From: Schistocephalus solidus
Taxonomy: Eukaryota; Platyhelminthes; Cestoda; Diphyllobothriidea; Diphyllobothriidae
Reading direction: 5' to 3'
NCBI GenBank assembly: GCA_017591395.1
Contig: WEDG01001519.1
Location: 124,001 to 188,000, forward strand
Length of the DNA: 64,000 bases
Shown: positions 51,501 to 54,130 of the stretch, piece by piece
How positions within the stretch are numbered: the first letter of the stretch is position 1
Layout: the number at the start of each line of letters is the position of its first letter
The notes under the pieces: model-generated
What the model was told of the DNA's origin: nothing
Seen by the model: the letters and a program-made list of their open reading frames with translations, nothing else
Database searches by the model: none
Position numbers and translations under genes: made by a program

Positions 51501-53097
51501 TTCATTGTCAAGTCTGAAAGACACTGAGAGTTAAGTTGAAAATGGAAGAATTGAATAAGAATGCATTTGTTGATCTGTGCTCTTAACATGTTTTTATCCT
51601 CCGAGAGTATCAGAGCACCAATTCCTTCTCTGTTTTACATTCATAAAAAACCAAAGGTGGCGATACAAGCAAAATTGCAAGTTGCGGCCGGGTCTCTGCT
51701 GATTGGCTTGAGCATGAATCCGAAATATCATGCGAATAAAGTTCTTTCACGAGCGATCGTACCCACTTCTTTTCCGAACCAAAAGCTTTATTCAAATACT
51801 GGGAAATAATTCTAGTCTAAACTATTCATGCTAGCATACAAGAGCCCGGAGTGTTTGCTAACGATGATTATAGCCCCGTTCCAGTTGCATAATAGGCTGA
51901 AATCTATCAAAAGCGGGTTCCATCGGTACTAAAAGACAGTGGATTTGTAAGTTTACTCTGACTTTTCTGATCACATTAAATTTGTGGACATTTGCCGCTG
52001 TGCTTAGGCGTAGGTTCGCTGCATAAAGTTCAAAGCGGATTCCACCTAAAAAGGTGAATTTATTAAATCGATTGAGAGCCCAAAAAGCCCTCAGACTGGT
52101 GAATGCATGAAATAAACTTTTCTATCTATAAGTAGAAAGATTATTTGACCTAATAGGCCCATTAAAACTGATGAGAGTTCATGTCTTTCTATCTTTTATG
52201 CAATGAACCGTTAGTGCTTTTTAGCGACGTTGGAGCCTAATTACCAAAAAACGTTGAAAAGCGTATCAACAAATGCAGTTCGAAGAAAATATATGTTGCC
52301 AAGACCAGCAGTCGATCTTAAGGACGCTCCCCTTGAATAGAAATCCTTAAAATCATTGACCGTACTGCGTTATTGTGTTTCCTTCGCTTTTCATTCTTGA
52401 AGTTAAAATGTATATACAACTGCCAATGACACACAATGCTGCTTTTTATCTTGTTTCAGTTAAGAAGTTAACCGGAAATATTTTTTTCAATATGAACGAA
52501 CTGTGCATCCTACGATTCGGAGTCTCGCGCGACTAGCAGTGCCTCTGGCAGTCTCCAAGACTAATAGCATCCGATAGGAAAAATAGCTCACGGCGAAGCT
52601 CCGTTACTTCAGAGGTCCCGCGTAACCAGCCCGGCAGTTTGTGGTAGAACTGCTCCGTCAGTAAAACAATACGTTTGATAATAATAACCACACATATCTT
52701 CTCATGCTTCTAGTTAAATATGAGGACTCGTTCGTTCCGTCCACAGCATTGCCCAAAAATTCTCGAGCACAGCTAATGTGAAATGAGTCGTCATCCGTTA
52801 GGTGAACGTAAACAGAAATGGGAACTTGTAGCAATGCAAACACATACCGATTGCGCAGACCACAAAAGTTCTTCCCTTTAAAAAATGCATTGCATGCAAA
52901 CCCCAGAACTAACGATATAAGATTTCGGTTAAACCAAGAAGAATTAAGATCATCGAGCTTACATAAACGTCTTCGACTGGCACAGAGGCTCCCTGCGGCT
53001 TTGTCTGGGCTGTCGTTGTGTCAGTCTTGGCGTCGGTTGCGACACCACCTGTTTTGTCTTCCTGTGCCTGTTTCTGTGGCCGTTGCAAAGATGCCAT
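18830..53097 (-). CDS. ANKDD1A: Ankyrin repeat and death domain protein 1 (ANKDD1A/B-type), about 15 exons
   Basis: Exons in transcription order: 52963-53097 (tentative), 41458-41515, 36668-36873, 34910-35008, 34731-34835, 34589-34687, 34400-34501, 30030-30134, 29846-29944, 29405-29503, 29201-29299, 27767-27862, 25367-26089, 21355-21490, 18830-19053. All phases agree, giving 794 codons with exon 1 and about 749 without. The product has eleven ankyrin repeats, a Ser/Thr/Pro-rich linker of 241 residues, and a C-terminal death domain. The match to vertebrate ANKDD1A is by repeat number and order, by the last repeat ending in LIKADRF, by EEWKKLA in the first half of the death domain and by CIWLHGVE plus AIGRKA in the second half. 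Such proteins are cytosolic adaptors; the molecular role is poorly known. Introns hold SINEs, a mariner relic and PLEs on the opposite strand. Confidence 0.8.
19562..19867 (+). repeat. 306-bp direct duplication, copy 1
   Basis: Nearly identical to 20,411-20,716 (offset 849 bp); I saw only about three mismatches. It contains a CCCTAATCCTAAC telomere-like fragment and GGCAGCGTGAAAGCAGTGG. The copy is inside the ANKDD1-type gene, in the intron between the two death-domain exons. Confidence 0.9.
19895..20430 (-). mobile_element. Penelope-like element GIY-YIG end (family with LQLPW terminus)
   Basis: The minus strand reads CRYIGRKQRQLATRAAEHLP (about 20,425-20,366), then KVPRSSITKHILDSGHYVDL, YLEAAYIRREKPNLC and a terminal HVINLQLPW with a stop near 20,138. 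This is the C-terminal part of a GIY-YIG endonuclease of a PLE, in a subfamily distinct from the RHID-ending copies elsewhere. Downstream, TTGATAAGCCGTCGCGAAA near 19,975-19,955 resembles a hammerhead core. The RT part is absent. Confidence 0.65.
20411..20716 (+). repeat. 306-bp direct duplication, copy 2
   Basis: Second copy of 19,562-19,867. Its left end overlaps the PLE GIY-YIG segment that reads on the minus strand (CRYIGRKQRQLATR), so the duplicated block originally included part of the element. Confidence 0.9.
20720..21020. repeat. Degenerate GTA/ATT trinucleotide-rich sequence
   Basis: Irregular runs of AATAGTAGTA and related triplets dominate both strands. They generate long but low-complexity open frames (Val/Ile/Leu on one strand, Thr/Ile on the other), which I reject as genes. 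Confidence 0.5.
21166..21203 (+). repeat. (GA)n microsatellite
   Basis: About 19 GA units with two CG interruptions, 150 bp downstream (on the minus strand) of the first death-domain exon. Confidence 0.9.
21355..21490 (-). CDS. ANKDD1A: ANKDD1-type exon: first half of death domain
   Basis: Exon of 136 bp (45 codons plus one base) between a TTTTTTCGTTTTAACAAG acceptor and a C|GTGAGT donor. The peptide LLYYLAYNKLHREEWKKL, then FWRFTDEQIAAIELHH, matches the first helices of the ANKDD1 death domain, with the conserved Glu-Trp-Lys-Lys. The split codon joins exactly to the exon at 19,053. Confidence 0.8.
21608..21672 (+). tRNA. Degenerate tRNA-like sequence
   Basis: Box A-like GTGGCTAAGCAA and box B GGTTCAAATCC with roughly tRNA spacing. 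No clean cloverleaf. Likely the head of a decayed SINE or a tRNA pseudogene. Confidence 0.3.
22385..22875 (+). mobile_element. tRNA-derived SINE, family 1 (plus copy, with extra inverted fragment)
   Basis: 22,385-22,470 is a minus-oriented body fragment (AATGGCCATTTCGGGCTCGTTAACCG). From about 22,470 the plus-oriented tail (GGCTCGAGAATGAGCCCCAAGGC..., TCCGATCC) leads into a head at 22,593 (CGTGGCTGAACGATTAGAGCGTTGG) and a second body ending near 22,870. The element is thus a tail-head-body-tail chain. Confidence 0.75.
23440..23790 (+). pseudogene. Mariner transposase relic
   Basis: Translated across frames, the plus strand gives HGVIDVDCVPHGTTVNQNY, LKQLREAVKK, then FKHGNRPVHTAFKITEFW and HPPCTSDVAPCVSFLF. 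These align in order with the mariner catalytic core (VPxGxTVN, HDNAPAH, HPPYSPDLAPCDFFLF). The second Asp of the D,D34D triad is Gly (HGNRPVH) and the last is Val (APCV). Stops and frame changes are present, so it is long dead. Terminal repeats were not found. It lies in a host-gene intron. Confidence 0.65.
23795..24765. other. Intron sequence, no gene recognised
   Basis: Between the mariner relic and the G-rich tract. Open frames at 23,812-24,060 (minus) and 24,107-24,509 (plus) show no domain. Confidence 0.35.
24770..25060 (+). repeat. Degenerate TTAGGG-like G-rich tract
   Basis: Repeated but irregular TTAGG, TTAAGG and GGGTTAAGG words on the plus strand, followed at 25,065-25,165 by CCCTAA-like words. 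It looks like a decayed interstitial telomere-type or minisatellite sequence inside an intron. Confidence 0.4.
25367..26089 (-). CDS. ANKDD1A: ANKDD1-type exon: long Ser/Thr/Pro-rich linker
   Basis: A 723-bp exon (241 codons, phase 0 at both ends) with acceptor TTTTTCTCCATCGACAGGATTTAG and donor CAG|GTGAGC. It begins PAPWQKALRGVAEETDSS and ends LEYRLLNFNQ. The rest is low-complexity and rich in Ser, Thr, Pro, Gly and Ala, with acidic patches, so probably disordered. It sits between the last ankyrin repeat and the death domain, where human ANKDD1A has only a short linker. It is the main reason the protein is longer than its relatives. Confidence 0.75.
26256..26510 (+). mobile_element. tRNA-derived SINE, family 1 (plus copy)
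   Basis: Junction GGCAAGACAACGAGCCCG, degenerate box A, box B AGGTTCGAGTCTC at 26,320, then CAACACCTGG and a body with AAGCCAGAAGTGG and CTCCTTTGTCTTTGTCAGTAATGC. It lies in the intron between ankyrin repeat 11 and the linker exon. Confidence 0.75.
26855..26931 (+). repeat. Polypyrimidine tract
   Basis: Nearly uninterrupted C/T sequence of 75-80 bases with CTCTCTCT and TTTCTTTTTCTC blocks. The Lys/Glu-rich minus-strand open frame over it is an artefact. Confidence 0.8.
27190..27500. repeat. Interspersed AT-rich repeat, unnamed family, copy 4
   Basis: Blocks AAAATATATTTGAATTTCTAAG, GCATTGAAAATCGATGA, CTACTTAAAC..., ATGGAATTTCGAAGGCGG, TTAATTAAGTAATCCTTTTTTG and TTTCCTGAGATAG follow the order of copies 1 and 2. 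Confidence 0.45.
27767..27862 (-). CDS. ANKDD1A: ANKDD1-type exon: ankyrin repeat 11
   Basis: 96 bp, 32 codons, phase 0/0. Acceptor TTTTTTGCTTTTAG, donor CCA|GTGAGC. Peptide SAKTALSLAAQSGF followed by DLLIKADRF. The LIKADRF end is the clearest single match to vertebrate ANKDD1A, whose last repeat ends the same way before the linker. Confidence 0.85.
28080..28260 (-). mobile_element. tRNA-derived SINE, family 1, decayed fragment
   Basis: The plus strand reads GGGCCCCATCTAGTGCCCT and GATAGAAATACCGACAAAACAAGGG, which is the minus orientation of the family 1 body and tail, with many mutations. Confidence 0.5.
28273..28352 (+). tRNA. tRNA-like sequence (pseudogene or SINE head)
   Basis: Box A-like GTGGCCCAATGACAGAGC and box B GGGTTCAACTCC with tRNA-like spacing. 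The anticodon arm is not clean. Probably a decayed SINE head paired with the inverted fragment just upstream. Confidence 0.4.
28496..28632 (-). mobile_element. tRNA-derived SINE, family 2 (minus copy)
   Basis: Inverted relative to 28,785-28,925. Read on the minus strand: CCAAGTGTGATTAAACTCATGG, CTCCTGGTGAGGC, a head with AAAGCTTTGGTTCTACTGAAGCC and a box B-like GGTTCGAATC. The match to the plus copy runs over about 130 bp. Confidence 0.7.
28785..28925 (+). mobile_element. tRNA-derived SINE, family 2 (plus copy)
   Basis: CCAAGTGTGATTAAACTCACGG leads into a good tRNA-like head with box A TAGCTCAGTTGG, an anticodon arm TTGGCTTTACTAAAGCC (loop TTACTAA) and box B GGGTTCGAAGCCC. An 11-base T-rich insertion lies in the variable region and the acceptor stem is imperfect, so it is not a functional tRNA. 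Confidence 0.7.
29201..29299 (-). CDS. ANKDD1A: ANKDD1-type exon: ankyrin repeat 10
   Basis: 99 bp, 33 codons, exactly one ankyrin repeat, phase 0/0, acceptor TTAACAG and donor GCT|GTACGT. Contains PPLLAAVEQNSADAAEVLL and LAGADMNKVDA; the TPLH tetrapeptide of the consensus is PPLL here. Confidence 0.8.
29405..29503 (-). CDS. ANKDD1A: ANKDD1-type exon: ankyrin repeat 9
   Basis: 99 bp, 33 codons, phase 0/0, acceptor CATCTTTTTTCAG and donor AAG|GTGAGT. SGNTPLHIASMANH then LLQLGADIEIRNK: the best consensus ankyrin repeat of the gene. Confidence 0.9.
29846..29944 (-). CDS. ANKDD1A: ANKDD1-type exon: ankyrin repeat 8
   Basis: 99 bp, 33 codons, phase 0/0, acceptor TTCTGGCAG and donor CGA|GTAAGA. 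KSTFPLITAAQKGDLEMV then ILISGKAG, a diverged but clear ankyrin repeat. Confidence 0.85.
30030..30134 (-). CDS. ANKDD1A: ANKDD1-type exon: ankyrin repeat 7
   Basis: 105 bp, 35 codons, phase 0/0, acceptor CAATTCGCAG and donor CCG|GTGCGT. DEDGMTPLQYAVRDLN then CVEILLAHEAKPNL. The intron upstream, to 34,400, is 4.3 kb and holds the triple repeat array and two PLE copies. Confidence 0.85.
30426..30790 (-). repeat. 365-bp high-copy repeat, array unit 1 (minus)
   Basis: First of three tandem units. Each begins CAGTTCGACCGTCGTAGTCC on the plus strand, contains GGTGACTTGCGCGTGA, a CTCTCTCCTCCTCCCCCACC tract, GACAGAGTCAAGAAGACCGG and CATTTGTTATGGGAGCGC, and ends ACCACGTGGCCCGTTTAG. A (CA)n stretch precedes each unit. 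Gly/Ser-rich open frames on the minus strand come from this repeat. No RT, transposase or clear pol III boxes are seen; class unknown. Confidence 0.85.
30815..31175 (-). repeat. 365-bp high-copy repeat, array unit 2 (minus)
   Basis: Second tandem unit, 389 bp after the first, separated by a (CA)n run and a CGATGACGA stretch. Over 90 percent identical by eye to unit 1. Confidence 0.85.
31191..31551 (-). repeat. 365-bp high-copy repeat, array unit 3 (minus)
   Basis: Third tandem unit, 376 bp after the second, again preceded by a short (CA)n run. It ends next to an A-run that is the terminator-like end of a tRNA-like sequence on the minus strand. Confidence 0.85.
31553..31634 (-). tRNA. tRNA-like sequence with pol III terminator-like T-run
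   Basis: On the minus strand: box A GTAGCGTAGTGGTTAT, box B CTGGGTTCGGAACCCA with a paired T stem, then GCTAA and eight T residues (31,560-31,553). It resembles the tRNA-Val/Asp type at the 5' end. No proper anticodon arm can be drawn. A transcribable SINE head or tRNA pseudogene. Confidence 0.45.
31640..33480 (+). mobile_element. Penelope-like element, nearly full length, frameshifted
   Basis: The most complete PLE in the window. In order: N-terminal segment (KAEIEVLRTLKADKNIV, 31,730-31,775), PADKGRSMVILNKEDCV, the RT1 segment TRFYGLPKVHKPGTP, motif A VSFNLMSLFTSI (Asn in place of the catalytic Asp), CTPMGSPLSGLIAE, motif C WVRYVDDTFVI (intact), FLDVLVCRKGDG, then HKRSCVRTLYRRAETHC. After it comes the GIY-YIG domain (YVGETG in a shifted frame near 33,064), HKLAVRRKDKLA and the end SINRHIDLPAAYQAL. 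At least four frameshifts. It lies in the ankyrin gene intron on the opposite strand. A hammerhead-like core follows. Confidence 0.9.
33391..33421 (+). ncRNA. Hammerhead-ribozyme-like core at PLE 3' end
   Basis: TTGACGA at 33,392-33,398 and GAAA at 33,418-33,421. Between them GGGCTC and GAGTTC pair (with G-U pairs) around a GCGTGA loop, a good stem II. One U between the first box and stem II is unpaired. Followed by ACATC...AATAAACATCTGG. Confidence 0.5.
33513..33576 (+). repeat. (AT)n microsatellite, 32 units
   Basis: Perfect AT dinucleotide run beginning about 90 bp after the PLE hammerhead core. A TATATATATAG stretch is also found at the 5' edge of the same PLE (31,635-31,645). Confidence 0.95.
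33700..34235 (+). mobile_element. Penelope-like element GIY-YIG end
   Basis: A GIY-YIG C-terminal segment reads CSCRIWKYVRETDRKLQ, EHHLGLRRLEPKSDVVNYAV, then GHRHGLSITGTAIEVG. It belongs to the subfamily with the RLDP motif, like the copies at 10.9 and 59.6 kb. The open frame (33,698-34,285) runs on through the 3' tail. A hammerhead-like core lies at 34,139-34,171 and a GAATGCCTCGTCTTCTTTT end like that of the 31.6-kb element follows. The RT is absent. Confidence 0.75.
34139..34171 (+). ncRNA. Hammerhead-ribozyme-like core at PLE 3' end
   Basis: CTGAAGA at 34,139-34,145 and GAAA at 34,168-34,171, with the GGG...CTC type arms between them. It occupies the same place relative to the element end as the 33,391 core. 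Confidence 0.45.
34400..34501 (-). CDS. ANKDD1A: ANKDD1-type exon: ankyrin repeat 6
   Basis: 102 bp, 34 codons, phase 0/0, donor TTT|GTGAGT. The acceptor (TTTACTGAAACAAG) is weaker than the others. HQRNLLHLAVLSGSPDVV then AVLCQNP. The exact 5' edge of the exon could shift by a few codons. Confidence 0.75.
34589..34687 (-). CDS. ANKDD1A: ANKDD1-type exon: ankyrin repeat 5
   Basis: 99 bp, 33 codons, phase 0/0, acceptor AATCCTGTCTAG and donor CAG|GTAAAT. DDMTPLMIAASSGSI then TTVLSKLGHIEDHI. The intron to the next exon is only 87 bp. Confidence 0.85.
34731..34835 (-). CDS. ANKDD1A: ANKDD1-type exon: ankyrin repeat 4
   Basis: 105 bp, 35 codons, phase 0/0, acceptor GTGTTTTAG and donor AAT|GTAAGC. 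RGYSLLHVIAKADAIKTM then EALLRRKKI. Its 35-residue length corresponds to the longer repeat at the same place in human ANKDD1A. Confidence 0.85.
34910..35008 (-). CDS. ANKDD1A: ANKDD1-type exon: ankyrin repeat 3
   Basis: 99 bp, 33 codons, phase 0/0, acceptor TTCAATTCCTTAG and donor AAA|GTGCGT. HGMTPLFWAAFKDQVNVV then YLLQRGAEPGRR, a clear ankyrin repeat. Confidence 0.9.
35285..35430 (-). mobile_element. tRNA-derived SINE, family 1 (minus copy)
   Basis: Minus-oriented body (CTGGCTTATTAGGCGTCATCA on the plus strand) and head (ACGCTCTGCCCACTGCGCCAGTAGC). It faces a plus copy that starts at 35,450, forming an inverted pair like that at 8 kb. Confidence 0.75.
35450..35740 (+). mobile_element. tRNA-derived SINE, family 1 (plus copy)
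   Basis: GGAAAGACAACGAGCGCG junction, box A GTGGTGCAGTGGGTAGAGC, box B GAGTTTGAGCCC, then CACCTGG...ATGGCTGGCTGATGAC, AAGCCAGAAATGG and GTAACCGATCGGTGAGC. One of the best-preserved copies. Confidence 0.8.
35925..36110 (+). repeat. 365-bp high-copy repeat, strongly degenerate copy (plus)
   Basis: Order GTGCGCTGGATCAAC, AGAAATGCCCTACATGGGGTG, TGGTACGTCTAGGCAG and GCATGAGAGAGGAC follows the repeat as seen at 40.7 kb, with deletions. Confidence 0.45.
36668..36873 (-). CDS. ANKDD1A: ANKDD1-type exon: ankyrin repeats 1 and 2
   Basis: 206 bp: two bases of a split codon, then 68 codons. Acceptor TTTTCTCTGTCTAG, donor AAA|GTAAGT. Repeat 1 (TPTELKFLEAARTNRC) is a capping-type repeat like the ERQLHEAARQN start of human ANKDD1A; repeat 2 reads NRTALHMAASQGNLEAVQLL. 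The only exon of the gene that carries two repeats. Confidence 0.85.
36975..38125. other. Intron sequence, no gene recognised; small tandem repeat
   Basis: A roughly 28-bp unit (CTCTTCTTCTTACACACACTTTAG) is repeated about 2.5 times at 37,186-37,258. The open frame 37,533-37,751 (minus) shows no domain or splice sites. Confidence 0.45.
38130..39060. repeat. Interspersed AT-rich repeat, unnamed family, copy 5 (long)
   Basis: 38,160-38,240 (GATGCTGAAATGCGTTTTCGAATCG...) matches 5,425-5,465 of copy 1, and 38,765-39,050 (CAATTTGAAGAAGACATA, ATATTTGAATTTAGAAAGGCATCAAACAT, TTTCAGAATTTC) matches the rest. The wide spacing here suggests that the full element is close to 900 bp. Confidence 0.45.
39065..39760. 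other. Intron sequence, no gene recognised
   Basis: No open frame or repeat stands out, except the perfect hairpin GGTGGGCTTCAAACCCACC at 39,715-39,733, which lies next to a SINE family 2 relic and may be its detached T arm. Confidence 0.4.
39765..39855 (+). mobile_element. tRNA-derived SINE, family 2, decayed copy
   Basis: GCCCTCTTAGCTTAAGCGGTTTGAGCATTGGC...TAGCC aligns with the head of the 28.8-kb copy (box A, GAGCATTGGC and AAGCC in order); box B is decayed. Confidence 0.5.
40700..41055 (+). repeat. 365-bp high-copy repeat (plus copy)
   Basis: A (TG)n run at 40,697-40,710, then CTCCTAAACGGGCCAC...GATGCGTTGGACCAAC and the rest of the unit to TCGGACTATGATGG, followed by a TG-rich stretch. 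It is the opposite orientation of the 30.4-kb array and is flanked by CA/TG on its other end as well. Confidence 0.85.
41458..41515 (-). CDS. ANKDD1A: ANKDD1-type upstream exon (acidic N-terminal segment)
   Basis: 58 bp with a strong acceptor (TATTTTTTCAG) and donor (GCGT|GTGAGT). Nineteen codons (GAKDPDQDCDMVTALDRDA) plus one base. That base and the two at the start of the next exon form Leu, giving DALTPTELKF without a break. The phase fit and splice strength support it; the peptide itself carries no domain. Confidence 0.6.
42170..42790 (-). mobile_element. Penelope-like element GIY-YIG end
   Basis: The minus strand reads (across frames) QVEYIGEQ, RYLEKMVREHVPAWL, NRLISSSMFAHLIDKNH, VDTKDGFQIIY, then RMLASSEAVALRLTNPVLCC and the end LTQAVCLPGP. 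This is a GIY-YIG endonuclease C-terminus of a third PLE subfamily (shared with 46.3 kb). The tail ends at about 42,170 with a hammerhead-like CTGACGA at 42,235-42,229. Confidence 0.7.
42840..43215. other. No gene recognised
   Basis: Spacer with a CCCCCTTCCCCC / AAGGGGGAG stretch at 42,838-42,862. No coding or RNA feature could be supported. Confidence 0.35.
43220..43420 (+). repeat. Degenerate (AGT)n trinucleotide repeat
   Basis: Irregular AGTAGTAATAGTAGTA runs at 43,240-43,280 and 43,378-43,405. The Thr/Ser/Ile-rich open frame on the minus strand is an artefact of it. Confidence 0.7.
43593..43674 (-). CDS. Candidate exon, unrecognised gene
   Basis: 82 bp between a TTTTGTGAAG acceptor and a C|GTGAGC donor: 27 codons plus one base (VVDCNGVLADIDEHLLHH). 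It would follow the exon at 43,982-44,163 in phase (NVA then VVDCNG). No family recognised. It does not splice in frame to the exon at 41,515. Confidence 0.35.
43982..44163 (-). CDS. Candidate exon, unrecognised gene
   Basis: 182 bp with a good acceptor (CCTTAATATTTTAG) and donor (GCG|GTAAGT). Two bases plus 60 codons: KRAFAEEDKRRDINLCSQSQ, FDEYVKSLVSILGL, LEFPFFCNVA. The mixed charged/hydrophobic composition argues for coding. No domain recognised. It may belong to an unidentified minus-strand gene. Confidence 0.45.
44170..46260. other. No firm gene; one weak exon-like segment
   Basis: A minus-strand segment at 45,834-45,892 has an excellent acceptor (TTGTATTTTACTTGCAG) and a GTTAGT donor, but only 59 bp in an undetermined frame. 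The open frames at 45,212-45,511 and 45,613-45,876 (plus) are unsupported. Confidence 0.35.
46268..46670 (-). mobile_element. Penelope-like element GIY-YIG end, short relic
   Basis: The minus strand encodes RLLATAEATAIRLRKPFLC and APRLAGPTM, the same C-terminus as the 42.2-kb copy. The tails also align (AATTCCCAT and CATACG, then CCAGTAC blocks), but this copy has gained a G-rich insertion at 46,425-46,520. Confidence 0.65.
46695..47010 (+). repeat. 365-bp high-copy repeat (plus copy)
   Basis: AAACGGCCACGTGGTAGATGCG to CACCTTTCCTGCACCACC, well conserved. It abuts the PLE relic at 46,268-46,670. Confidence 0.85.
47015..47635. other. No gene recognised
   Basis: AT-rich sequence between a repeat and a candidate exon. 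Nothing can be supported. Confidence 0.35.
47641..47745 (-). CDS. Candidate exon, unrecognised gene
   Basis: 105 bp, 35 codons in phase 0/0, with a very good donor (CTC|GTAAGT) and a moderate acceptor (ATTCTATTGAAG). Peptide VKDFVSYFKASLPKNKG then IQRYICLQLNEILSL, helical and basic. Not recognised. Confidence 0.45.
48005..48590 (-). mobile_element. Penelope-like element GIY-YIG end (minus), inverted against the next copy
   Basis: The minus strand reads LSNHQMQAAHNLTSTL, VGYPERK, SSSDAIYCGPTGQSISTRI, EHKLAVRRRDHQTQVAM, then FLEAIYSDEACITGHIDLDA. The tail includes TTCCTGTACACACC and a decayed hammerhead core at 48,058-48,018 (CTGGCGA...GAAA). At about 48,590 it meets a plus-oriented copy of the same subfamily. 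Confidence 0.8.
48960..49442 (+). pseudogene. PLE GIY-YIG endonuclease domain, open frame
   Basis: 160 codons without a stop. In PLEs this C-terminal domain nicks target DNA. Visible: VSYKILCSSSDGIYSGPTG (core with the paired Tyr residues), RIHEHKLAVRRRD (the conserved Arg/His helix) and EAIYSDKACINRHID (with the conserved Glu). The first Gly-Ile-Tyr element is Val-Ser-Tyr. The domain is detached from a complete RT, so it is not a working gene. Confidence 0.75.
49846..49876 (+). ncRNA. Hammerhead-ribozyme-like core at PLE 3' end
   Basis: CTGACGA at 49,846-49,852 and GAAA at 49,873-49,876. The intervening 20 bases can form CTGG/CTAG closed by a GCGA tetraloop plus part of a lower stem. Same family as the 61,994 core. 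Confidence 0.5.
49885..50630. other. No gene recognised
   Basis: Opposing open frames at 49,881-50,096 and 49,886-50,086 share the same DNA and show no domain. 50,345-50,569 (plus) is Asn/Lys-rich and unsupported. Confidence 0.35.
50634..50816 (-). CDS. Candidate exon, unrecognised gene
   Basis: 183 bp: two bases, 60 codons, one base. Donor G|GTAACG; acceptor TTTCTTAACGAAAG is weak. Peptide KQINLLEVLERLSRHEHD, LHEFSLIILPQLLPDEA, then QKIDCLLI reads like an armadillo/HEAT-type helical protein. It does not join in frame to 47,745, so an exon would be missing or one of the two is false. Confidence 0.4.
50970..51445 (+). mobile_element. Penelope-like element GIY-YIG end
   Basis: Open frame 50,966-51,223 reads SGVVYRSPCFNCPCLYTGQT with both halves of the GIY-YIG core and the CxxC cysteine pair, then MHEQKLAVRWADGVSH. 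After frame changes come the SVNRFIDL-like end (51,255-51,280) and a hammerhead-like core at 51,377-51,406. Close relative of the 4.9-kb relic. Confidence 0.75.
51377..51406 (+). ncRNA. Hammerhead-ribozyme-like core at PLE 3' end
   Basis: CTGAAGA at 51,377-51,383 and GAAA at 51,403-51,406, with AACTC and GAGTT pairing around CAGTAA, a good stem II. Again one unpaired U precedes the stem. Confidence 0.5.
51450..52955. other. No gene recognised
   Basis: The minus frame at 52,658-52,843 looks peptide-like (VYVHLTDDDSFHISCAREF) but its acceptor does not match the phase of the exon at 52,963. Other frames are short. No repeat could be placed with confidence. Confidence 0.35.
52963..53097 (-). CDS. 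Candidate first coding exon (ANKDD1-type gene or another gene)
   Basis: ATG at 53,097 opens 45 codons (MASLQRPQKQAQEDKTGG at the start, SVPVEDVY at the end) up to a good donor TAT|GTAAGC, phase 0. The peptide is polar and Thr/Gln-rich, as in a disordered N-terminus. It would join in frame to the exon at 41,515, making an 11.4-kb first intron. A CCAAT-box region lies directly upstream. The link to ANKDD1A is inference from phase and order only. Confidence 0.4.
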
Positions 53098-53390
53098 GAC
53101 CGAAAAGACGAACCCTATCTGAGCGCAAACTTTTCAACACGCTGCACCACACTTTTATGGCAAAAAAGTAGGCGCAGCTGCCCTCCGATGGAGACAGCCG
53201 TCGCCGCTTTCGGGGTCACGTGGACTGCAGCATCCAACACGCTATTGGTTCTTATTTAACCAATCAACGGTCGACTCTCTCCCTCGTTTGTTTATGCGCT
53301 CATGCTCACACTTCACTTCGCGTGACCGCAACGGAACCAGCAGCGGTGCGCGAACGTGAGTCATGATAGTGACCAAAAGTCAATACATAT
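53098..53390 (-). promoter_or_regulatory. Promoter-like region with CCAAT boxes
   Basis: A comparatively GC-rich stretch just upstream of the ATG at 53,097. It holds two CCAAT elements in opposite orientation about 10 bp apart (CTATTGG and AACCAATC near 53,243-53,267), an E-box CACGTG at about 53,217 and a TTTATGG/TTATTTAA AT element. The arrangement is typical of a TATA-poor promoter and could act in both directions. No transcript evidence is available. Confidence 0.35.
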
Positions 53391-53575
53391 TCGCTTGTTT
53401 TGATGAATTGCGTAACATTGGGAAATCATGCTCAGGTTGCCATCCTGGCTTCGTGTCGATAAGTTATGAACTCGCTTGTGCGAAAAGGAAGCTCTGCAAA
53501 AGTACAAGCCAATGCGGAATTCCCGGTCAGCACTGTTGAATCAGTTGGCGTAAACCATTTAAGATGGAAAACGTC

Positions 53576-53579
53576 CCTT

Positions 53580-53610
<31 letters not shown>
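53576..53610 (+). repeat. (TTC)n microsatellite
   Basis: About eleven TTC units; the Arg-rich minus-strand frame over it is an artefact. Confidence 0.95.
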
Positions 53611-53822
53611 ATACACTATTTGCAGAAGGTAAAAAATAGATTCTTCCTGAAAATGCAAGTTTGCAAATCTCATTTTTCCTGCCCTTGCATGAGGCAAATG
53701 GGCAATCCTGCATTTTAATGCGCATATCTTCTTCCGGTATATGCAAAGATTTCATAAGCAACACCGAAATGGTCATTAATTAAGCGTCTATTTTAACTTT
53801 AGGGCATATTGAAATATGCTTT

Positions 53823-54130
53823 CTATGCGTTCATGATTGGCCATGTGCATTTAAATTTGTCCTCGAGGAGTTTGTGTGTGACATCTATATCGATGTGCTG
53901 ATTAATGCGTGCCTCATTTGAGTAAATTGCTTCCAAGAATTCGCGGCTTTTTCTCAGTGGGAAGGTGCCCACAATCAAAGTCCTCTCCCATGCGAATTTA
54001 TGCCCAGTGTCCGGTGTGGGCATGGCAACCTGGCATAGGTGGTCTCGTCTTCTGACCGCTAACTGATGTTCGTGTATGCGGGTTATGACGGATTTCCCAG
54101 TTTGCCCACAATAAACGGTATCACAACCGG
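53823..54130 (-). mobile_element. Penelope-like element GIY-YIG end (minus), inverted against the next fragment
   Basis: The minus strand is open over DTVYCGQTGKSVITRIHEHQ, LAVRRRDHLCQVAM, then FLEAIYSNEARINQHID. It carries the second half of the GIY-YIG core. Like the 48-kb pair, it is joined head-on at about 54,130 to a plus-oriented RT-tail fragment of the same subfamily. Confidence 0.8.

Noticed and set aside
52658..52843. Peptide-like minus frame next to the candidate first exon
   Set aside because: Its only acceptor gives the wrong phase for the 52,963 exon and it has no good donor; left out of the gene model.
53432..53776. 114-codon minus-strand frame with a poly-Arg run
   Set aside because: Crosses a (TTC)n microsatellite; no splice or start support.
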